The notes under the pieces: generated by a model
The model's database searches: none
What the model saw: the letters and a program-made list of their open reading frames with translations, nothing else
What the model was told of the DNA's origin: nothing
From: an uncultured Acetatifactor sp.
Lineage (GTDB): Bacteria; Bacillota; Clostridia; Lachnospirales; Lachnospiraceae
Length of the DNA stretch: 64,000 nt
Direction: 5' to 3'
Assembly: GCA_947586055.1 (NCBI GenBank)
Contig: CANPXL010000001.1
Location: 1 to 64,000, forward strand
Translations under genes and position numbers: made by a program
Part shown: in pieces, positions 50,195 to 59,740 of the stretch
Layout of the letters: each line of letters begins with the position of its first letter
How positions within the stretch are numbered: the stretch's first letter is position 1

Positions 50195-53020
50195 ATGGCG
50201 GCATCTTCCGGAAGAAAAGCATCCTCTTCCCATTCCAATAAAAGAAACACAGGTTCCGCAAAGGCAGGTTCGCGGAGCGCGGCCGGCGCCGGCAGAAGTG
50301 CAGGCAGGAAAGCGGAGCCTGACGAGCAGCAGCTCGAGCGTGACAGCGCTCTGTTCCATGAGATCGGCCTGATCGTTCTGTTTGTGGCCATGCTGATCCT
50401 TTTTTTCTGCAATTTCGGTATTATCGGTCCGGTGGGGAACGCCGTCAGCGGCTTCCTGTTCGGACTGTTCGGCTTTACGGCGTATGTGGTGCCGATCCTG
50501 CTGTTTCTGGCGGCGGCTTTCTGGTATGCCAACGCGGGAAATCCCAGCGCGTTGCGAAAGCTGATCGCCGGTATTGTGCTTTTTCTGATGATAGGCGTTG
50601 TGTGCGATCTGGCGGCGGGGGATGCTTCCTCTCTGACAAAATACGATGTGAAGACGATCTATGAGAACTGCCGCGCCGGCAGGAACGGCGGCGGCGTACT
50701 GGCGGGGAGCATCTGCTATCTGATGCAGCATTATCTTGAGACCTTCGGCGCGGTGCTGGTTGTGCTGCTGTGCAGTGTGGTGTGCCTGATCCTGCTGACG
50801 GAAAAGTCGCTGCTGGCGGGGATGAAAAACGGCGGCAGCCGTATGCGGGAGCGTTCCCGGGAAGATGCCGAAAGGCGCAGAGAAAATGCCGAGGCGCGCC
50901 GCAGGGAGCAAGAGGAATTCCGGACCAGAAGAGAGGAAGAGCGCCGTTTAAAAGCGGAGGAACGGGAAAACGAAAAGATCCTGCGGATGGAGAAAAAAGT
51001 ATCGGGCGTGATGCTGGACACCACCATCTCAAAGCAGGAAGAGAACGTCCACAGGGACGATGTTCACGAGATTACATATCAAAGCGGACAGGAAACGTCC
51101 GCGGATTCGCAGGAGAATGCCGCGCCCGCGTTTGATTTTGAGAAAGTGCGGATCAGGAGCATGCATCAGGTCATGCCCGAGGAATCTTTTTCCGGGCAGG
51201 AGGAAGATCCGGAGGAGACGCAGGGAGAACCGGAAGATTCGATTCCTGCTTTGTCCCGGGCTCCGGAGCCCTTTGTGCCTTCGGGCGCAGAGTGGGAGGA
51301 ACTGTCGAGACAGTCCGGGCGCGTACAGAAAGAGGAAGCGGAGGAAAACCGTGAGACCGTTCCCGTCGGGTTCGGCTCCCGGAATTTCGGAGAGCAGGAA
51401 CACGTTTCGTCTCCCCGGCATGCGGACGGTGAGACGGAGACTCGGACCGCCGCGCGGCCCAGGGCGTCGTATCCTTCCGCGGCTTCCGCTCCCGTTTCGG
51501 ACCTTCCGAAGGAAAAAGCCCAGGCGGAGAAAAAGGTTCCCGCAAAATATATGTTCCCGCCGCTGTCCAGGCTTCAGAAGGGCGTGGCGGCCACGGGAGA
51601 TTCCACAAAGGAACTGAGGGAAACGGCAATGCGCCTGCAGCAGACGCTGAACACATTCGGCGTCAGAGTGACGATCACGGACATCAGTCAGGGTCCCAGC
51701 GTTACGCGTTATGAACTGCAGCCGGAACAGGGCGTGAAGGTGTCGAAGATCGTGGGACTGGCGGACGATATCAAGCTGAATCTTGCCGCAACGGATATTC
51801 GGATTGAAGCGCCCATACCTGGAAAGGCCGCCATCGGGATCGAGGTTCCCAACCGGGAAAATATGCCCGTGGCGTTGAGAGATCTGCTGGAAAGCCCGGA
51901 ATTCCGCGATTTTCCTTCCAACATTGCCTTTGCCGTTGGAAAAGATATCGCGGGAAAAGTGGTGGTTGCGGATATCGCCAAGATGCCCCACATGCTGATC
52001 GCGGGTGCGACGGGCTCCGGAAAGAGCGTCTGTATCAACACGCTGATCATGAGCATTTTATATAAAGCCCACCCGGACGACGTGAAACTGATCATGGTGG
52101 ACCCGAAGGTGGTGGAGTTAAGCGTTTACAACGGAATCCCGCATCTTCTGATCCCTGTGGTGACGGATCCGAAAAAGGCCTCCGCGGCGCTGCACTGGGG
52201 CGTGACGGAGATGGAGGACCGTTATCGGAAATTTGCCGATTTCAACGTGAGAGACTTAAAGGGCTATAACAAAAAAGTGGAGACCATGCAGGAGAGCGGC
52301 GAGCCGGACGCTCCCGCGAAGCTGCCCCAGATCGTGATCATTGTGGACGAGCTTGCGGATCTGATGATGGTATGTCCCGGAGAGGTGGAAGAGTCCATCT
52401 GCCGTCTGGCCCAGCTTGCCAGAGCGGCCGGGATTCATCTCATCATCGCGACGCAGCGGCCCAGCGTGGATGTGATCACCGGTCTGATCAAGGCCAATAT
52501 GCCCAGCCGTGTGGCTTTTTCCGTGTCCAGCGGCGTGGATTCCAGAACGATTCTCGACATGAACGGAGCAGAAAAGCTGCTGGGAAAGGGCGACATGCTC
52601 TTTTATCCTCAGGGCTACTCCAAGCCGGCCCGCGTTCAGGGCGCATTTGTGTCGGACAAGGAGGTCTCCGATGTGGTGGACTTTTTGAAAAACCAGACGC
52701 TCGGGAATGTGTATGCGGAGGATGTGGAAGAGAAGATCAGGAATCTTGGAAGCTCTTCGGGCGGAGGCGCTTTTGGCGATTCGGAGTCGGAACTGGACGA
52801 GCTGTTTGAAAAAGCGGGCCGTTTTATCATTGAACATGACCAGGACAGGGCTTCCATCGGCATGCTCCAGAGAGCGTTGAAGATCGGCTTTAACCGGGCG
52901 GCCAGGATCATGGATCAGCTCAGCGAATACGAGGTTGTGAGTGCAGGCGAAGGGACAAAGCCGAGAAAGGTTCTTATGAGCATCGAGCAGTTCGAGCAGC
53001 TTGTGGAAGAAGTTGTATAA
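50195..53020 (+). CDS. ftsK: FtsK/SpoIIIE family DNA translocase
   Basis: A 941-residue, ring-forming motor that pumps chromosomal DNA through the division or sporulation septum. After a basic N-terminus come about four membrane helices (about residues 55-205). A long charged linker (about 205-460) follows, then the alpha/beta motor with Walker A GATGSGKS at 604-611, and a C-terminal gamma winged helix (about 870-935; [20 protein letters not shown]) that reads polarised KOPS/SRS sites. Whether it works in division, sporulation or both cannot be decided here. No partner sporulation genes are adjacent. Confidence 0.94.
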   Translation: MAASSGRKASSSHSNKRNTGSAKAGSRSAAGAGRSAGRKAEPDEQQLERDSALFHEIGLIVLFVAMLILFFCNFGIIGPVGNAVSGFLFGLFGFTAYVVPILLFLAAAFWYANAGNPSALRKLIAGIVLFLMIGVVCDLAAGDASSLTKYDVKTIYENCRAGRNGGGVLAGSICYLMQHYLETFGAVLVVLLCSVVCLILLTEKSLLAGMKNGGSRMRERSREDAERRRENAEARRREQEEFRTRREEERRLKAEERENEKILRMEKKVSGVMLDTTISKQEENVHRDDVHEITYQSGQETSADSQENAAPAFDFEKVRIRSMHQVMPEESFSGQEEDPEETQGEPEDSIPALSRAPEPFVPSGAEWEELSRQSGRVQKEEAEENRETVPVGFGSRNFGEQEHVSSPRHADGETETRTAARPRASYPSAASAPVSDLPKEKAQAEKKVPAKYMFPPLSRLQKGVAATGDSTKELRETAMRLQQTLNTFGVRVTITDISQGPSVTRYELQPEQGVKVSKIVGLADDIKLNLAATDIRIEAPIPGKAAIGIEVPNRENMPVALRDLLESPEFRDFPSNIAFAVGKDIAGKVVVADIAKMPHMLIAGATGSGKSVCINTLIMSILYKAHPDDVKLIMVDPKVVELSVYNGIPHLLIPVVTDPKKASAALHWGVTEMEDRYRKFADFNVRDLKGYNKKVETMQESGEPDAPAKLPQIVIIVDELADLMMVCPGEVEESICRLAQLARAAGIHLIIATQRPSVDVITGLIKANMPSRVAFSVSSGVDSRTILDMNGAEKLLGKGDMLFYPQGYSKPARVQGAFVSDKEVSDVVDFLKNQTLGNVYAEDVEEKIRNLGSSSGGGAFGDSESELDELFEKAGRFIIEHDQDRASIGMLQRALKIGFNRAARIMDQLSEYEVVSAGEGTKPRKVLMSIEQFEQLVEEVV

Positions 53021-53067
53021 TGTCTGCGGAAAAGGTCCGATAATTTTGAAAATGAAGGAGAAGCAAG

Positions 53068-54738
53068 GTGAAAACGGATATTGAGATCGCCAGGGAGACG
53101 GCTCCCGAGCCCATTGTTGAGGTGGCCGCACGGCTGGGCATCGGGGAGGATTCCCTTGAGTGTTACGGAAAATATAAGGCAAAGCTTTCGGAAGAGTTCC
53201 TCAAGAGCATTCAGGACCGGCCGGACGGAAAGCTGATTCTTGTCACGGCGATTAATCCCACCCCGGCCGGGGAGGGGAAGACAACGACCAGCGTTGGGCT
53301 TGGACAGGCCTTCGGAAAGCTTGGGAAAAAGGCTGTGGTTGCGCTGAGGGAGCCGTCTCTGGGCCCCTGTTTCGGGATCAAGGGAGGCGCGGCCGGAGGC
53401 GGCTATGCGCAGGTTATTCCCATGGAGGATCTGAACCTTCATTTTACGGGAGATTTTCACGCTGTCACTTCCGCAAACAATCTGCTGGCGGCGCTGCTGG
53501 ACAATCACATCCAGCAGGGCAACGAGCTTCGCATCGACACCCGGCAGATCGTCTGGAAGCGATGTGAGGATATGAACGACAGAGCGCTCAGGAATATTGT
53601 GGTGGGACTTGGCGGCAGGACGGACGGTTTTGTCAGGGAAGATCACTTTGTCATTACGGTGGCCAGCGAGATCATGGCGATCCTCTGTCTTGCAGACGAC
53701 ATGAACGACCTGAAGGAACGTCTTTCCAGAATTATTGTGGCGTACAATTTCGACAGGGAACCGGTAACGGCGGCGGATCTTAACGCCGTTGGCGCTATGG
53801 CGGCGCTGCTTAAGGACGCCATGAAGCCCAATCTGATTCAGACGCTGGAGCACACGCCCGCGCTGGTGCACGGCGGCCCCTTCGCCAACATTGCCCATGG
53901 CTGCAATTCCGTGCGGGCGACCGGTGCGGCTCTGAAACTGGCGGATTACTGTATCACGGAGGCAGGCTTCGGCGCTGATCTGGGCGCGGAAAAGTTTTTT
54001 GATATCAAGTGCAGGGCGGCGGGCCTGAAACCCGACGCGGCGGTGCTGGTGGCCACTGTCAGAGCGTTAAAATACAACGGCGGCGTTGACAAGGCGGATC
54101 TGGGAACGGAAAACATGGATGCCCTGAAAAAGGGAATCGCAAATCTGGGGAAACACATTGAAAACATTCAACAGTACGGCGTCCCTGTGGTTGTGACGCT
54201 GAATTCCTTTGTGACGGATACGCCGGCCGAGGTGGAGTATGTCCGTACTTTCTGCGAGGAAAGAAACTGTGAGTTTGCCCTTTCTCAGGTATGGGAAAAG
54301 GGAGGCGAAGGGGGAATTGCTCTTGCGGAAAAGGTACTTGAGACGCTGGAGACGAAGGAAAGCCGTTTCCGCCTCCTGTATGAAGACGACATTTCGCTGG
54401 AGGAAAAGATCAGGACCATCGCATTCAGAATTTACGGAGCGGGAAGCGTCAGCTTTTCCGCCGCGGCCCGTCGCCAGATGAAATCTCTGGAGGATATGGG
54501 TTTTGGAACTCTGCCGGTTTGCATGGCGAAGAACCAGTATTCTCTGTCGGATGATCCGAAGCTGCTGGGCCGGCCCGAAGGATTTGAACTTTCCGTGCGG
54601 GAGGTTTATGTATCGGCCGGAGCCGGATTTGTGGTGGCGCTCACGGGAGATGTGATGACGATGCCGGGACTGCCGAAACGGCCGGCGGCTTTCGGAATCG
54701 ATGTGGATGAGAAAGGTGCGATTACCGGTCTGTTCTGA
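53068..54738 (+). CDS. fhs: Formate-tetrahydrofolate ligase
   Basis: Activates formate with ATP to 10-formyl-THF in one-carbon metabolism (purine synthesis, Wood-Ljungdahl methyl branch). The 556 residues contain the P-loop TPAGEGKTT at 65-73 and the family block [20 protein letters not shown]. It starts with GTG 53068 behind AAGGAGA. It lies 47 bases after ftsK with no clear promoter between, so the two may share a transcript. Confidence 0.97.
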   Translation: MKTDIEIARETAPEPIVEVAARLGIGEDSLECYGKYKAKLSEEFLKSIQDRPDGKLILVTAINPTPAGEGKTTTSVGLGQAFGKLGKKAVVALREPSLGPCFGIKGGAAGGGYAQVIPMEDLNLHFTGDFHAVTSANNLLAALLDNHIQQGNELRIDTRQIVWKRCEDMNDRALRNIVVGLGGRTDGFVREDHFVITVASEIMAILCLADDMNDLKERLSRIIVAYNFDREPVTAADLNAVGAMAALLKDAMKPNLIQTLEHTPALVHGGPFANIAHGCNSVRATGAALKLADYCITEAGFGADLGAEKFFDIKCRAAGLKPDAAVLVATVRALKYNGGVDKADLGTENMDALKKGIANLGKHIENIQQYGVPVVVTLNSFVTDTPAEVEYVRTFCEERNCEFALSQVWEKGGEGGIALAEKVLETLETKESRFRLLYEDDISLEEKIRTIAFRIYGAGSVSFSAAARRQMKSLEDMGFGTLPVCMAKNQYSLSDDPKLLGRPEGFELSVREVYVSAGAGFVVALTGDVMTMPGLPKRPAAFGIDVDEKGAITGLF

Positions 54739-54773
54739 CGGTGGGATGCGTTTTTTGACAAGGGGAACTGCCT

Positions 54774-56243
54774 ATGAAATGTCCGAAATGCGGAGAAGAA
54801 ATGGCCGAAGGCGCGCTGTACTGCGAGCATTGCGGAGAGGATATACATATTGTACCGGACTTTGAACCGGAACTGGAGCAGAACATTCAGCAGATCATCA
54901 GCGGCATCATGGAGGGACTGGACGATCCGGATCGGGAGACAGGGGAAGAAAAAACGACGGAAGAAGAAAGCATTGCGGATTCCAAAGCACCGCATAAAAA
55001 GAAGTGGGTATGGCTTGCGGCCGTCATTCCGGCGGTGCTGCTTCTGGCCGCCTGTATTGGGGCGGGGATGTGGCTTTACCTGAACAATTCCCTGAACTAT
55101 CAGATCGAGAGGGCAGAGCAGTGCGTGCAGTCCGGCGCTTATGACACGGCGGTGAAGCATTACGAGAGGGCTCTGGAGCTGGACGAGAGCAATATTGAGC
55201 TTCAGTTCAGTCTGGCAGAGGTTTATCTGCTCAAAAACAACAAGATAGAATATGAATATCTTTTGCGGGAAATCGCGGGAAACGAAAGCGCCTCTTTGGA
55301 ACAGCTGGATCGGGCTTACGGAAAATTGATCGCCATTTACCGCGCCAGAGGGGATTATGACACCATCAATCAGCTGATTCTGGGGAGCGGCAACGAGCAG
55401 ATGATTTCCATTTATCAGAACTATATTGCGAATCCGCCGGAATTCAGCGTTATGGAAGGGTATTATACCAGCATCCAGCCGCTGAAGCTGACGGCCATGG
55501 GTTCCGGAAAGATCTATTATACGCTGGACGGCAGCGATCCGGACATACACAGCACCCGCTATACCATGCCGATCATTCTGGAAAAGGGGAAGTACGTGGT
55601 AAAGGCGGTGTTTATCAACGACAACGGCATCTGCAGCGACATTGCGAGCAGGGAATATTTCATTGACAACGACGATATCCCGGCGCCGGAGATCAGTGTT
55701 GTCAGCGGCGAGTATTACGCGCCCGTGTACATTGAGGTCATGGATCTGGACGAGGATGAGGAAGTCTATTATACTACAGACGGGACACAACCCACCTATT
55801 CCTCCAACAGGTATACGGGTCCCATCCCGATGCCCCTGGGAACCTCCCGGTTTATCTTTGCAAGAATCGTGGACGGCGTTACGGGGGAAGTGTCGGAGCG
55901 CAATTATGTGCTTACGCTGAATACGGAAATCACGCCGGCGATGGCGGTGGACCGTGTAAAGCAGTATGTCCGGGAAACCGGCAGGATTCTGGATGACGGG
56001 GGACATTTTGACGACAGCGGTGCTGTATACGTTTACGAGTTTTTGTATGCGGTGAATATCGACGACGCCGATTACTATACGATCGCCGAGGTGAGGCGGG
56101 ATCCCGACGGTTCCCAGGTGAGAACCGGAAGCTTTTTTGCCGTGAATATCTACGATGGAACGCTGTATCGGCAGCAGTACGACGAGATTAACCGCCCTGT
56201 TGTGACGGCCATTGACGGGGAATTGGAAACAGCGGCGCAATAG
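54774..56243 (+). CDS. Zinc-ribbon, TPR and chitobiase-C-terminal-domain membrane protein
   Basis: A 489-residue protein. A zinc ribbon at the N-terminus uses Cys3, Cys6, Cys17 and Cys20. A membrane helix (about 77-100) follows; the segment after it has two TPR-like helical repeats (about 105-200). Next come two beta-sandwich units of the chitobiase/beta-hexosaminidase C-terminal type (about 235-385; IYYTLDGSDPDIHSTRY, VYYTTDGTQPTYSSNRY) and a final unassigned domain. The zinc ribbon should stay in the cytoplasm and the rest outside. Its function is unknown; zinc-ribbon membrane proteins of this kind are common in Lachnospiraceae. Confidence 0.82.
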   Translation: MKCPKCGEEMAEGALYCEHCGEDIHIVPDFEPELEQNIQQIISGIMEGLDDPDRETGEEKTTEEESIADSKAPHKKKWVWLAAVIPAVLLLAACIGAGMWLYLNNSLNYQIERAEQCVQSGAYDTAVKHYERALELDESNIELQFSLAEVYLLKNNKIEYEYLLREIAGNESASLEQLDRAYGKLIAIYRARGDYDTINQLILGSGNEQMISIYQNYIANPPEFSVMEGYYTSIQPLKLTAMGSGKIYYTLDGSDPDIHSTRYTMPIILEKGKYVVKAVFINDNGICSDIASREYFIDNDDIPAPEISVVSGEYYAPVYIEVMDLDEDEEVYYTTDGTQPTYSSNRYTGPIPMPLGTSRFIFARIVDGVTGEVSERNYVLTLNTEITPAMAVDRVKQYVRETGRILDDGGHFDDSGAVYVYEFLYAVNIDDADYYTIAEVRRDPDGSQVRTGSFFAVNIYDGTLYRQQYDEINRPVVTAIDGELETAAQ

Positions 56244-56368
56244 GAAACAGGACGGTAGCGCCGGAAAGCAGAAAACGGCGAAGTGAAGCGGCAGCGCCGG
56301 AAAAATCGAAGAACCGAAAAAACGAGGAAAGGAAACCATAGCGCCGTAAACCGGCAGAAGGAGGAAAT

Positions 56369-57247
56369 ATGTATCAAATTGTAAAAAGAAAACAGCTTAC
56401 CACAAACATTTATCTGATGGACGTGGAGGCAAGGAGGGTTGCGGCTTCCTGTCAGCCGGGACAGTTTGTGATTGTCAGGGCGGATGAGAAGGGCGAGAGG
56501 ATCCCGCTTACCATCTGTGATTACGACAGGCAGAAGGGAACCGTCACTATCGTGTTCCAGTGCGTGGGCGCGGCTACCCAAATGATGGCGCAGCTGCAGG
56601 AAGGAGATGCCTTCCACGATTTTGTGGGGCCGCTGGGACGGCCTTCTGAGCTGGTGAACGAGTCTTTGGAGGAACTGAAAAAGAAACGGATCCTGTTTGT
56701 TGCGGGAGGCGTGGGCGCGGCTCCCGTTTATCCGCAGGTGAAATGGCTGCACGAGAGAGGCGTGGCGGCGGATGTGATCGTGGGAAGCAAGACGAAGGAT
56801 CTTCTGATTCTGGAAAAGGAGATGGAGTCGGTGGCGGGAAACCTGTACGTTACTACCGACGACGGTTCCTACGGCAGAAGCGGCATGGTGACGCAGACGT
56901 TAAAGGATCTGGTGGCGGAAGGGAAACAGTATGATCTCTGCATTGCCATCGGACCCATGATCATGATGAAATTTATGTGTCTTCTGACAAAGGAGCTGGG
57001 CATTCCCACCGTGGTCAGCTTAAATCCTATCATGGTGGACGGCACGGGGATGTGCGGCGCCTGCCGCGTGACGGTGGGCGGCGAGGTGAAATTTGCCTGT
57101 GTGGACGGACCTGAGTTCGACGGGCATCTGGTAAATTTTGACGAAGCCATGAGACGCCAGCAGATCTATAAAACCGAGGAAGGAAGAGCCATGCTGAAGC
57201 TGACGGAGGGGAATACCCATCACGGCGGATGCGGACAATGCGGTTGA
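56369..57247 (+). CDS. nfnA: NfnA-like FAD/[2Fe-2S] subunit (small subunit of the NADH-dependent ferredoxin:NADP+ oxidoreductase)
   Basis: A 292-residue flavoprotein with a ferredoxin reductase-like FAD domain (about 1-95; IPLTICDYD) and an NAD-binding domain (about 105-215; ILFVAGGVGAAPVYPQ). The C-terminal [2Fe-2S] loop has Asp224, Cys229, Cys232 and Cys244 as ligands. With the next gene it should form NfnAB, an electron-bifurcating cytosolic complex that couples reduced ferredoxin and NADH to NADP+ reduction. An alternative is a sulfide dehydrogenase or PyrK-like subunit; the neighbour makes Nfn most likely. Confidence 0.88.
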   Translation: MYQIVKRKQLTTNIYLMDVEARRVAASCQPGQFVIVRADEKGERIPLTICDYDRQKGTVTIVFQCVGAATQMMAQLQEGDAFHDFVGPLGRPSELVNESLEELKKKRILFVAGGVGAAPVYPQVKWLHERGVAADVIVGSKTKDLLILEKEMESVAGNLYVTTDDGSYGRSGMVTQTLKDLVAEGKQYDLCIAIGPMIMMKFMCLLTKELGIPTVVSLNPIMVDGTGMCGACRVTVGGEVKFACVDGPEFDGHLVNFDEAMRRQQIYKTEEGRAMLKLTEGNTHHGGCGQCG

Positions 57248-57283
57248 GAGAGTGTAAAAAACAGAAAGGTATGGTTATTTAAG

Positions 57284-58669
57284 ATGGATGTTTTAAAGAA
57301 AGTGCCTGTCAGAGAGCAGGATGCAAAGGAAAGAGCGGCCAATTTCAGGGAAGTCTGCCTCGGATATAACGAAGCGGAGGCCAGAGAAGAGGCTTCCAGA
57401 TGTATCAACTGCAAGAACGCACAGTGCATCAAGGGATGCCCTGTGGCGATCAACATTCCCGGATTTATCGAGAAGGTAAAGGAGGGCGACATCGCGCAGG
57501 CCTATCAGATCATCAGCGAATCCAGCGCCCTGCCTGCCGTCTGCGGCCGTGTATGCCCTCAGGAGAGCCAGTGCGAGGGGAAATGTATCCGCGGCATCAA
57601 AGGCGACCCCATCTCCATCGGAAAGCTGGAACGCTTTGTGGCCGACTGGGCGAGGGAAAACGGCCTGAAACCCGCAGGCGCGGCGGAGAAAAACGGGAAG
57701 CGGGTTGCCGTCATCGGCTCGGGACCCGCAGGACTGACCTGCGCGGGAGATCTTGCAAGGATGGGATATGACGTGACCATTTTCGAGGCGCTGCACGAGC
57801 CCGGCGGCGTTCTTGTCTATGGGATTCCCGAGTTCCGTCTTCCGAAGCAGGACGTGGTGGCGAAGGAGATCGAGAACGTAAAAGCGCTTGGCGTAAAGAT
57901 CGAGACCAACGTAGTCGTCGGCAAGGCCGTCACCATCGACCAGCTGATCTCGGAGGAGGGCTTCGACGCGGTGTTCATCGGCTCGGGCGCGGGACTTCCG
58001 AAGTTCATGGGGATTCCGGGGGAGAACGCGAACGGCGTGTTCTCCGCAAACGAATACCTGACCAGAAGCAACCTGATGAAGGCTTTTGACGAAAACTCCA
58101 ATACGCCCATCATGCACAGCAAAAAGGTGGCTGTGGTAGGCGGCGGAAACGTGGCTATGGATGCGGCGCGAACGGCGCTTCGTCTGGGCGCGGAGGTGCA
58201 TATCGTGTACCGCCGCAGCGAGGAGGAACTTCCTGCCAGAGTGGAGGAAGTTCATCACGCGAAAGAGGAGGGGATTATTTTTGATCTGCTCACCAATCCC
58301 ACGGAGATCCTCAGCGACGACAAGGGCTGGGTCACGGGCATGAAATGTATCCGCATGGAGCTGGGGGAGCCCGACGCGTCGGGCAGAAGACGGCCTGTAG
58401 AGATCCCGGGTTCCGAGTTCGTCATGGAACTCGATACCGTCATCATGTCCCTGGGCACTTCCCCGAATCCGCTGATCTCTTCCACAACGGAAGGGCTTGA
58501 GACGAACAAGTGGAAATGCATTGTGGCCGACGAGGGAAGCGGCCGTACCACCAAGGAAGGCGTCTACGCCGGAGGCGACGCAGTCACCGGCGCCGCGACG
58601 GTCATTCTGGCCATGGGCGCGGGCAAGGCGGCAGCGAAAGGGATAGACGAATACTTAAACGGCAGGTAA
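57284..58669 (+). CDS. nfnB: NfnB-like subunit (GltD-type NADPH oxidoreductase)
   Basis: A 461-residue iron-sulfur flavoprotein. Two [4Fe-4S] clusters use N-terminal cysteines (Cys40, 43, 48, 52 and Cys87, 91, 97, 101). A GxGxxG FAD site (AVIGSGPAGLTCAGDLARM, about 140-158) and a second NADPH site (VAVVGGGNVAMDAARTALRL, about 281-300) follow. This is the domain order of the glutamate synthase small chain and of NfnB; no glutamate synthase large subunit is nearby. Its end is partly repeated just downstream (58694-58737), see findings. No separate terminator follows until 59095. Confidence 0.92.
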   Translation: MDVLKKVPVREQDAKERAANFREVCLGYNEAEAREEASRCINCKNAQCIKGCPVAINIPGFIEKVKEGDIAQAYQIISESSALPAVCGRVCPQESQCEGKCIRGIKGDPISIGKLERFVADWARENGLKPAGAAEKNGKRVAVIGSGPAGLTCAGDLARMGYDVTIFEALHEPGGVLVYGIPEFRLPKQDVVAKEIENVKALGVKIETNVVVGKAVTIDQLISEEGFDAVFIGSGAGLPKFMGIPGENANGVFSANEYLTRSNLMKAFDENSNTPIMHSKKVAVVGGGNVAMDAARTALRLGAEVHIVYRRSEEELPARVEEVHHAKEEGIIFDLLTNPTEILSDDKGWVTGMKCIRMELGEPDASGRRRPVEIPGSEFVMELDTVIMSLGTSPNPLISSTTEGLETNKWKCIVADEGSGRTTKEGVYAGGDAVTGAATVILAMGAGKAAAKGIDEYLNGR

Positions 58670-58737
58670 AACCGCGCCCATGGCCTGCGATGAGGCGCGG
58701 GCAAGGCGGCGGCGAAAGGGATAGACGAATACCTGAA
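58616..58737 (+). repeat. Partial duplication of the nfnB 3' end
   Basis: The 44-bp stretch at 58616-58659 (coding for GAGKAAAKGIDEYL) recurs at 58694-58737 with two or three differences, 78 bases downstream. The copy lies after the nfnB stop and is still in phase with that frame, ending at its own TGA. It looks like a tandem duplication or the scar of a recombination between nfnB alleles. Confidence 0.85.
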
Positions 58738-58761
58738 AAATACCTGAAAGGAAGGTAGAAA

Positions 58762-59061
58762 ATGGTAAAGCATATTGTTCTGTGGAATTTCAGGGAAAAC
58801 ATGACGGATGAGGAAAAGCGGGAAGCCGGAGAAAAAATGAGATCGCTTCTGGAGCCGATCAGGGAGAAAGTGCCGGGGACGGTGGAAATACAGGTGGTAC
58901 TAAATGAACTGGACTCCAGCAACCGGGATGTGGCGCTGCTCTCTGTCTTTGAGACCGTGGAGGCGCTGCAGGCTTATCAGACGCACCCCGACCATGTGGC
59001 GGCAAAAGGGTATATCGGATCCGTTACCTGCAACAGAACCTGTATGGATTACGAGTATTGA
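58762..59061 (+). CDS. Stress-responsive A/B barrel (Dabb) domain protein
   Basis: A 99-residue single-domain protein. MVKHIVLWNFRENMTDEEK and the LSVFETVEALQAYQTHPDHVAAKGYI stretch are typical of the dimeric ferredoxin-like Dabb family. The biochemical role of bacterial members is mostly unknown. GAAAGGAAGG precedes the ATG. It is 93 bases from nfnB with no terminator between and may be part of that transcript. Confidence 0.88.
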   Translation: MVKHIVLWNFRENMTDEEKREAGEKMRSLLEPIREKVPGTVEIQVVLNELDSSNRDVALLSVFETVEALQAYQTHPDHVAAKGYIGSVTCNRTCMDYEY

Positions 59062-59094
59062 CGGAAACCCGATGAGAAACAGCACCGCTTTTCG

Positions 59095-59132
59095 GATCGG
59101 TTCGCGGATTTGCCGTCCGCGGACCGATCTTT
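59095..59132 (+). terminator. Terminator after the Dabb gene
   Basis: GATCGGTTCGCGGA (59095-59108) pairs with TCCGCGGACCGATC (59116-59129) with one mismatch, followed by TTT. It would end the nfnAB-Dabb transcript, yet lies only about 25 bases before the rlmH start, so rlmH may depend on read-through or an unseen promoter. Confidence 0.65.
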
Positions 59133-59154
59133 GAGCAGAAGGAAAAAGCGTTCC

Positions 59155-59634
59155 ATGAAGATTACCATCGTCTGTGTGGGAAAGATGAAGGAAAAGTATT
59201 ACCGGGATGCGGTGGAGGAATACCGGAAGCGGCTGGGAAGATACTGCACGCCGGAAATCCTGGAGGTGGCGGACGAGAGCACGCCGGAGGAAGCCGGACC
59301 TGCGGAGAAAGACCGGATTCTCCGGAAAGAGGGAATGCGGATCCTGGAAAAGATCCGGGACGGCGCATTTGTATGCACGCTTGAGATCGGCGGCAGAAAA
59401 TTTTCTTCGGAGGGACTTGCACAGTGGATGCAGCAGCTTACGGTGCGTGGCGTCAGCCATATTGTTTTTGTGATCGGAGGCTCTCTTGGACTGCATGCGT
59501 CCGTGCGTGACAGGGCCGATCTTGCGCTGAGCTTTTCGGACATGACCTTTCCCCATCAGCTGATGCGGGTGATTCTCTGCGAGCAGGTGTACAGGGCGTT
59601 CCGGATCATAAACAACGAACCGTATCACAAATAG
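59155..59634 (+). CDS. rlmH: 23S rRNA (pseudouridine-1915-N3)-methyltransferase
   Basis: A homodimeric SPOUT methyltransferase of 159 residues that methylates a pseudouridine in helix 69 of 23S rRNA. The trefoil-knot SAM site FVIGGSLGLHASVRDRADL and the C-terminal HQLMRVILCEQVYRAF and NNEPYHK are hallmarks. I chose ATG 59155, since MKITIVCVGKMKEKYYRDA is the usual start. A frame opening at 59110 only reads across the terminator. Confidence 0.97.
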   Translation: MKITIVCVGKMKEKYYRDAVEEYRKRLGRYCTPEILEVADESTPEEAGPAEKDRILRKEGMRILEKIRDGAFVCTLEIGGRKFSSEGLAQWMQQLTVRGVSHIVFVIGGSLGLHASVRDRADLALSFSDMTFPHQLMRVILCEQVYRAFRIINNEPYHK

Positions 59635-59690
59635 CGAACCGCGTCGTAAACAACGGGCCGTACAAACAGCGTTCCGGATCGGGCAGAGGC
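59596..59690 (+). repeat. Degenerate direct repeats over the rlmH end
   Basis: Units of 35-38 bases begin at 59596 (GCGTTCCGGATC, still inside rlmH), 59634 (GCGAACCGCGTC, just at the stop) and 59669 (GCGTTCCGGATC again). The first two continue with (A/C)GTAAACAACG or ATAAACAACG and CCGTA. The resemblance is partial, so this may be an old duplication of the rlmH 3' end. Confidence 0.55.
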
Positions 59691-59740
59691 TCTGATACGG
59701 ACGGCGGCCTTGCATTACATCAGGATAAGGAAAACAAATT

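Noticed and set aside
56244-56368. Repeated AGCGCCGGAAA-like words between the zinc-ribbon gene and nfnA
   Set aside because: There are three short, unevenly spaced matches in an A/G-rich stretch; this is no more than compositional similarity.
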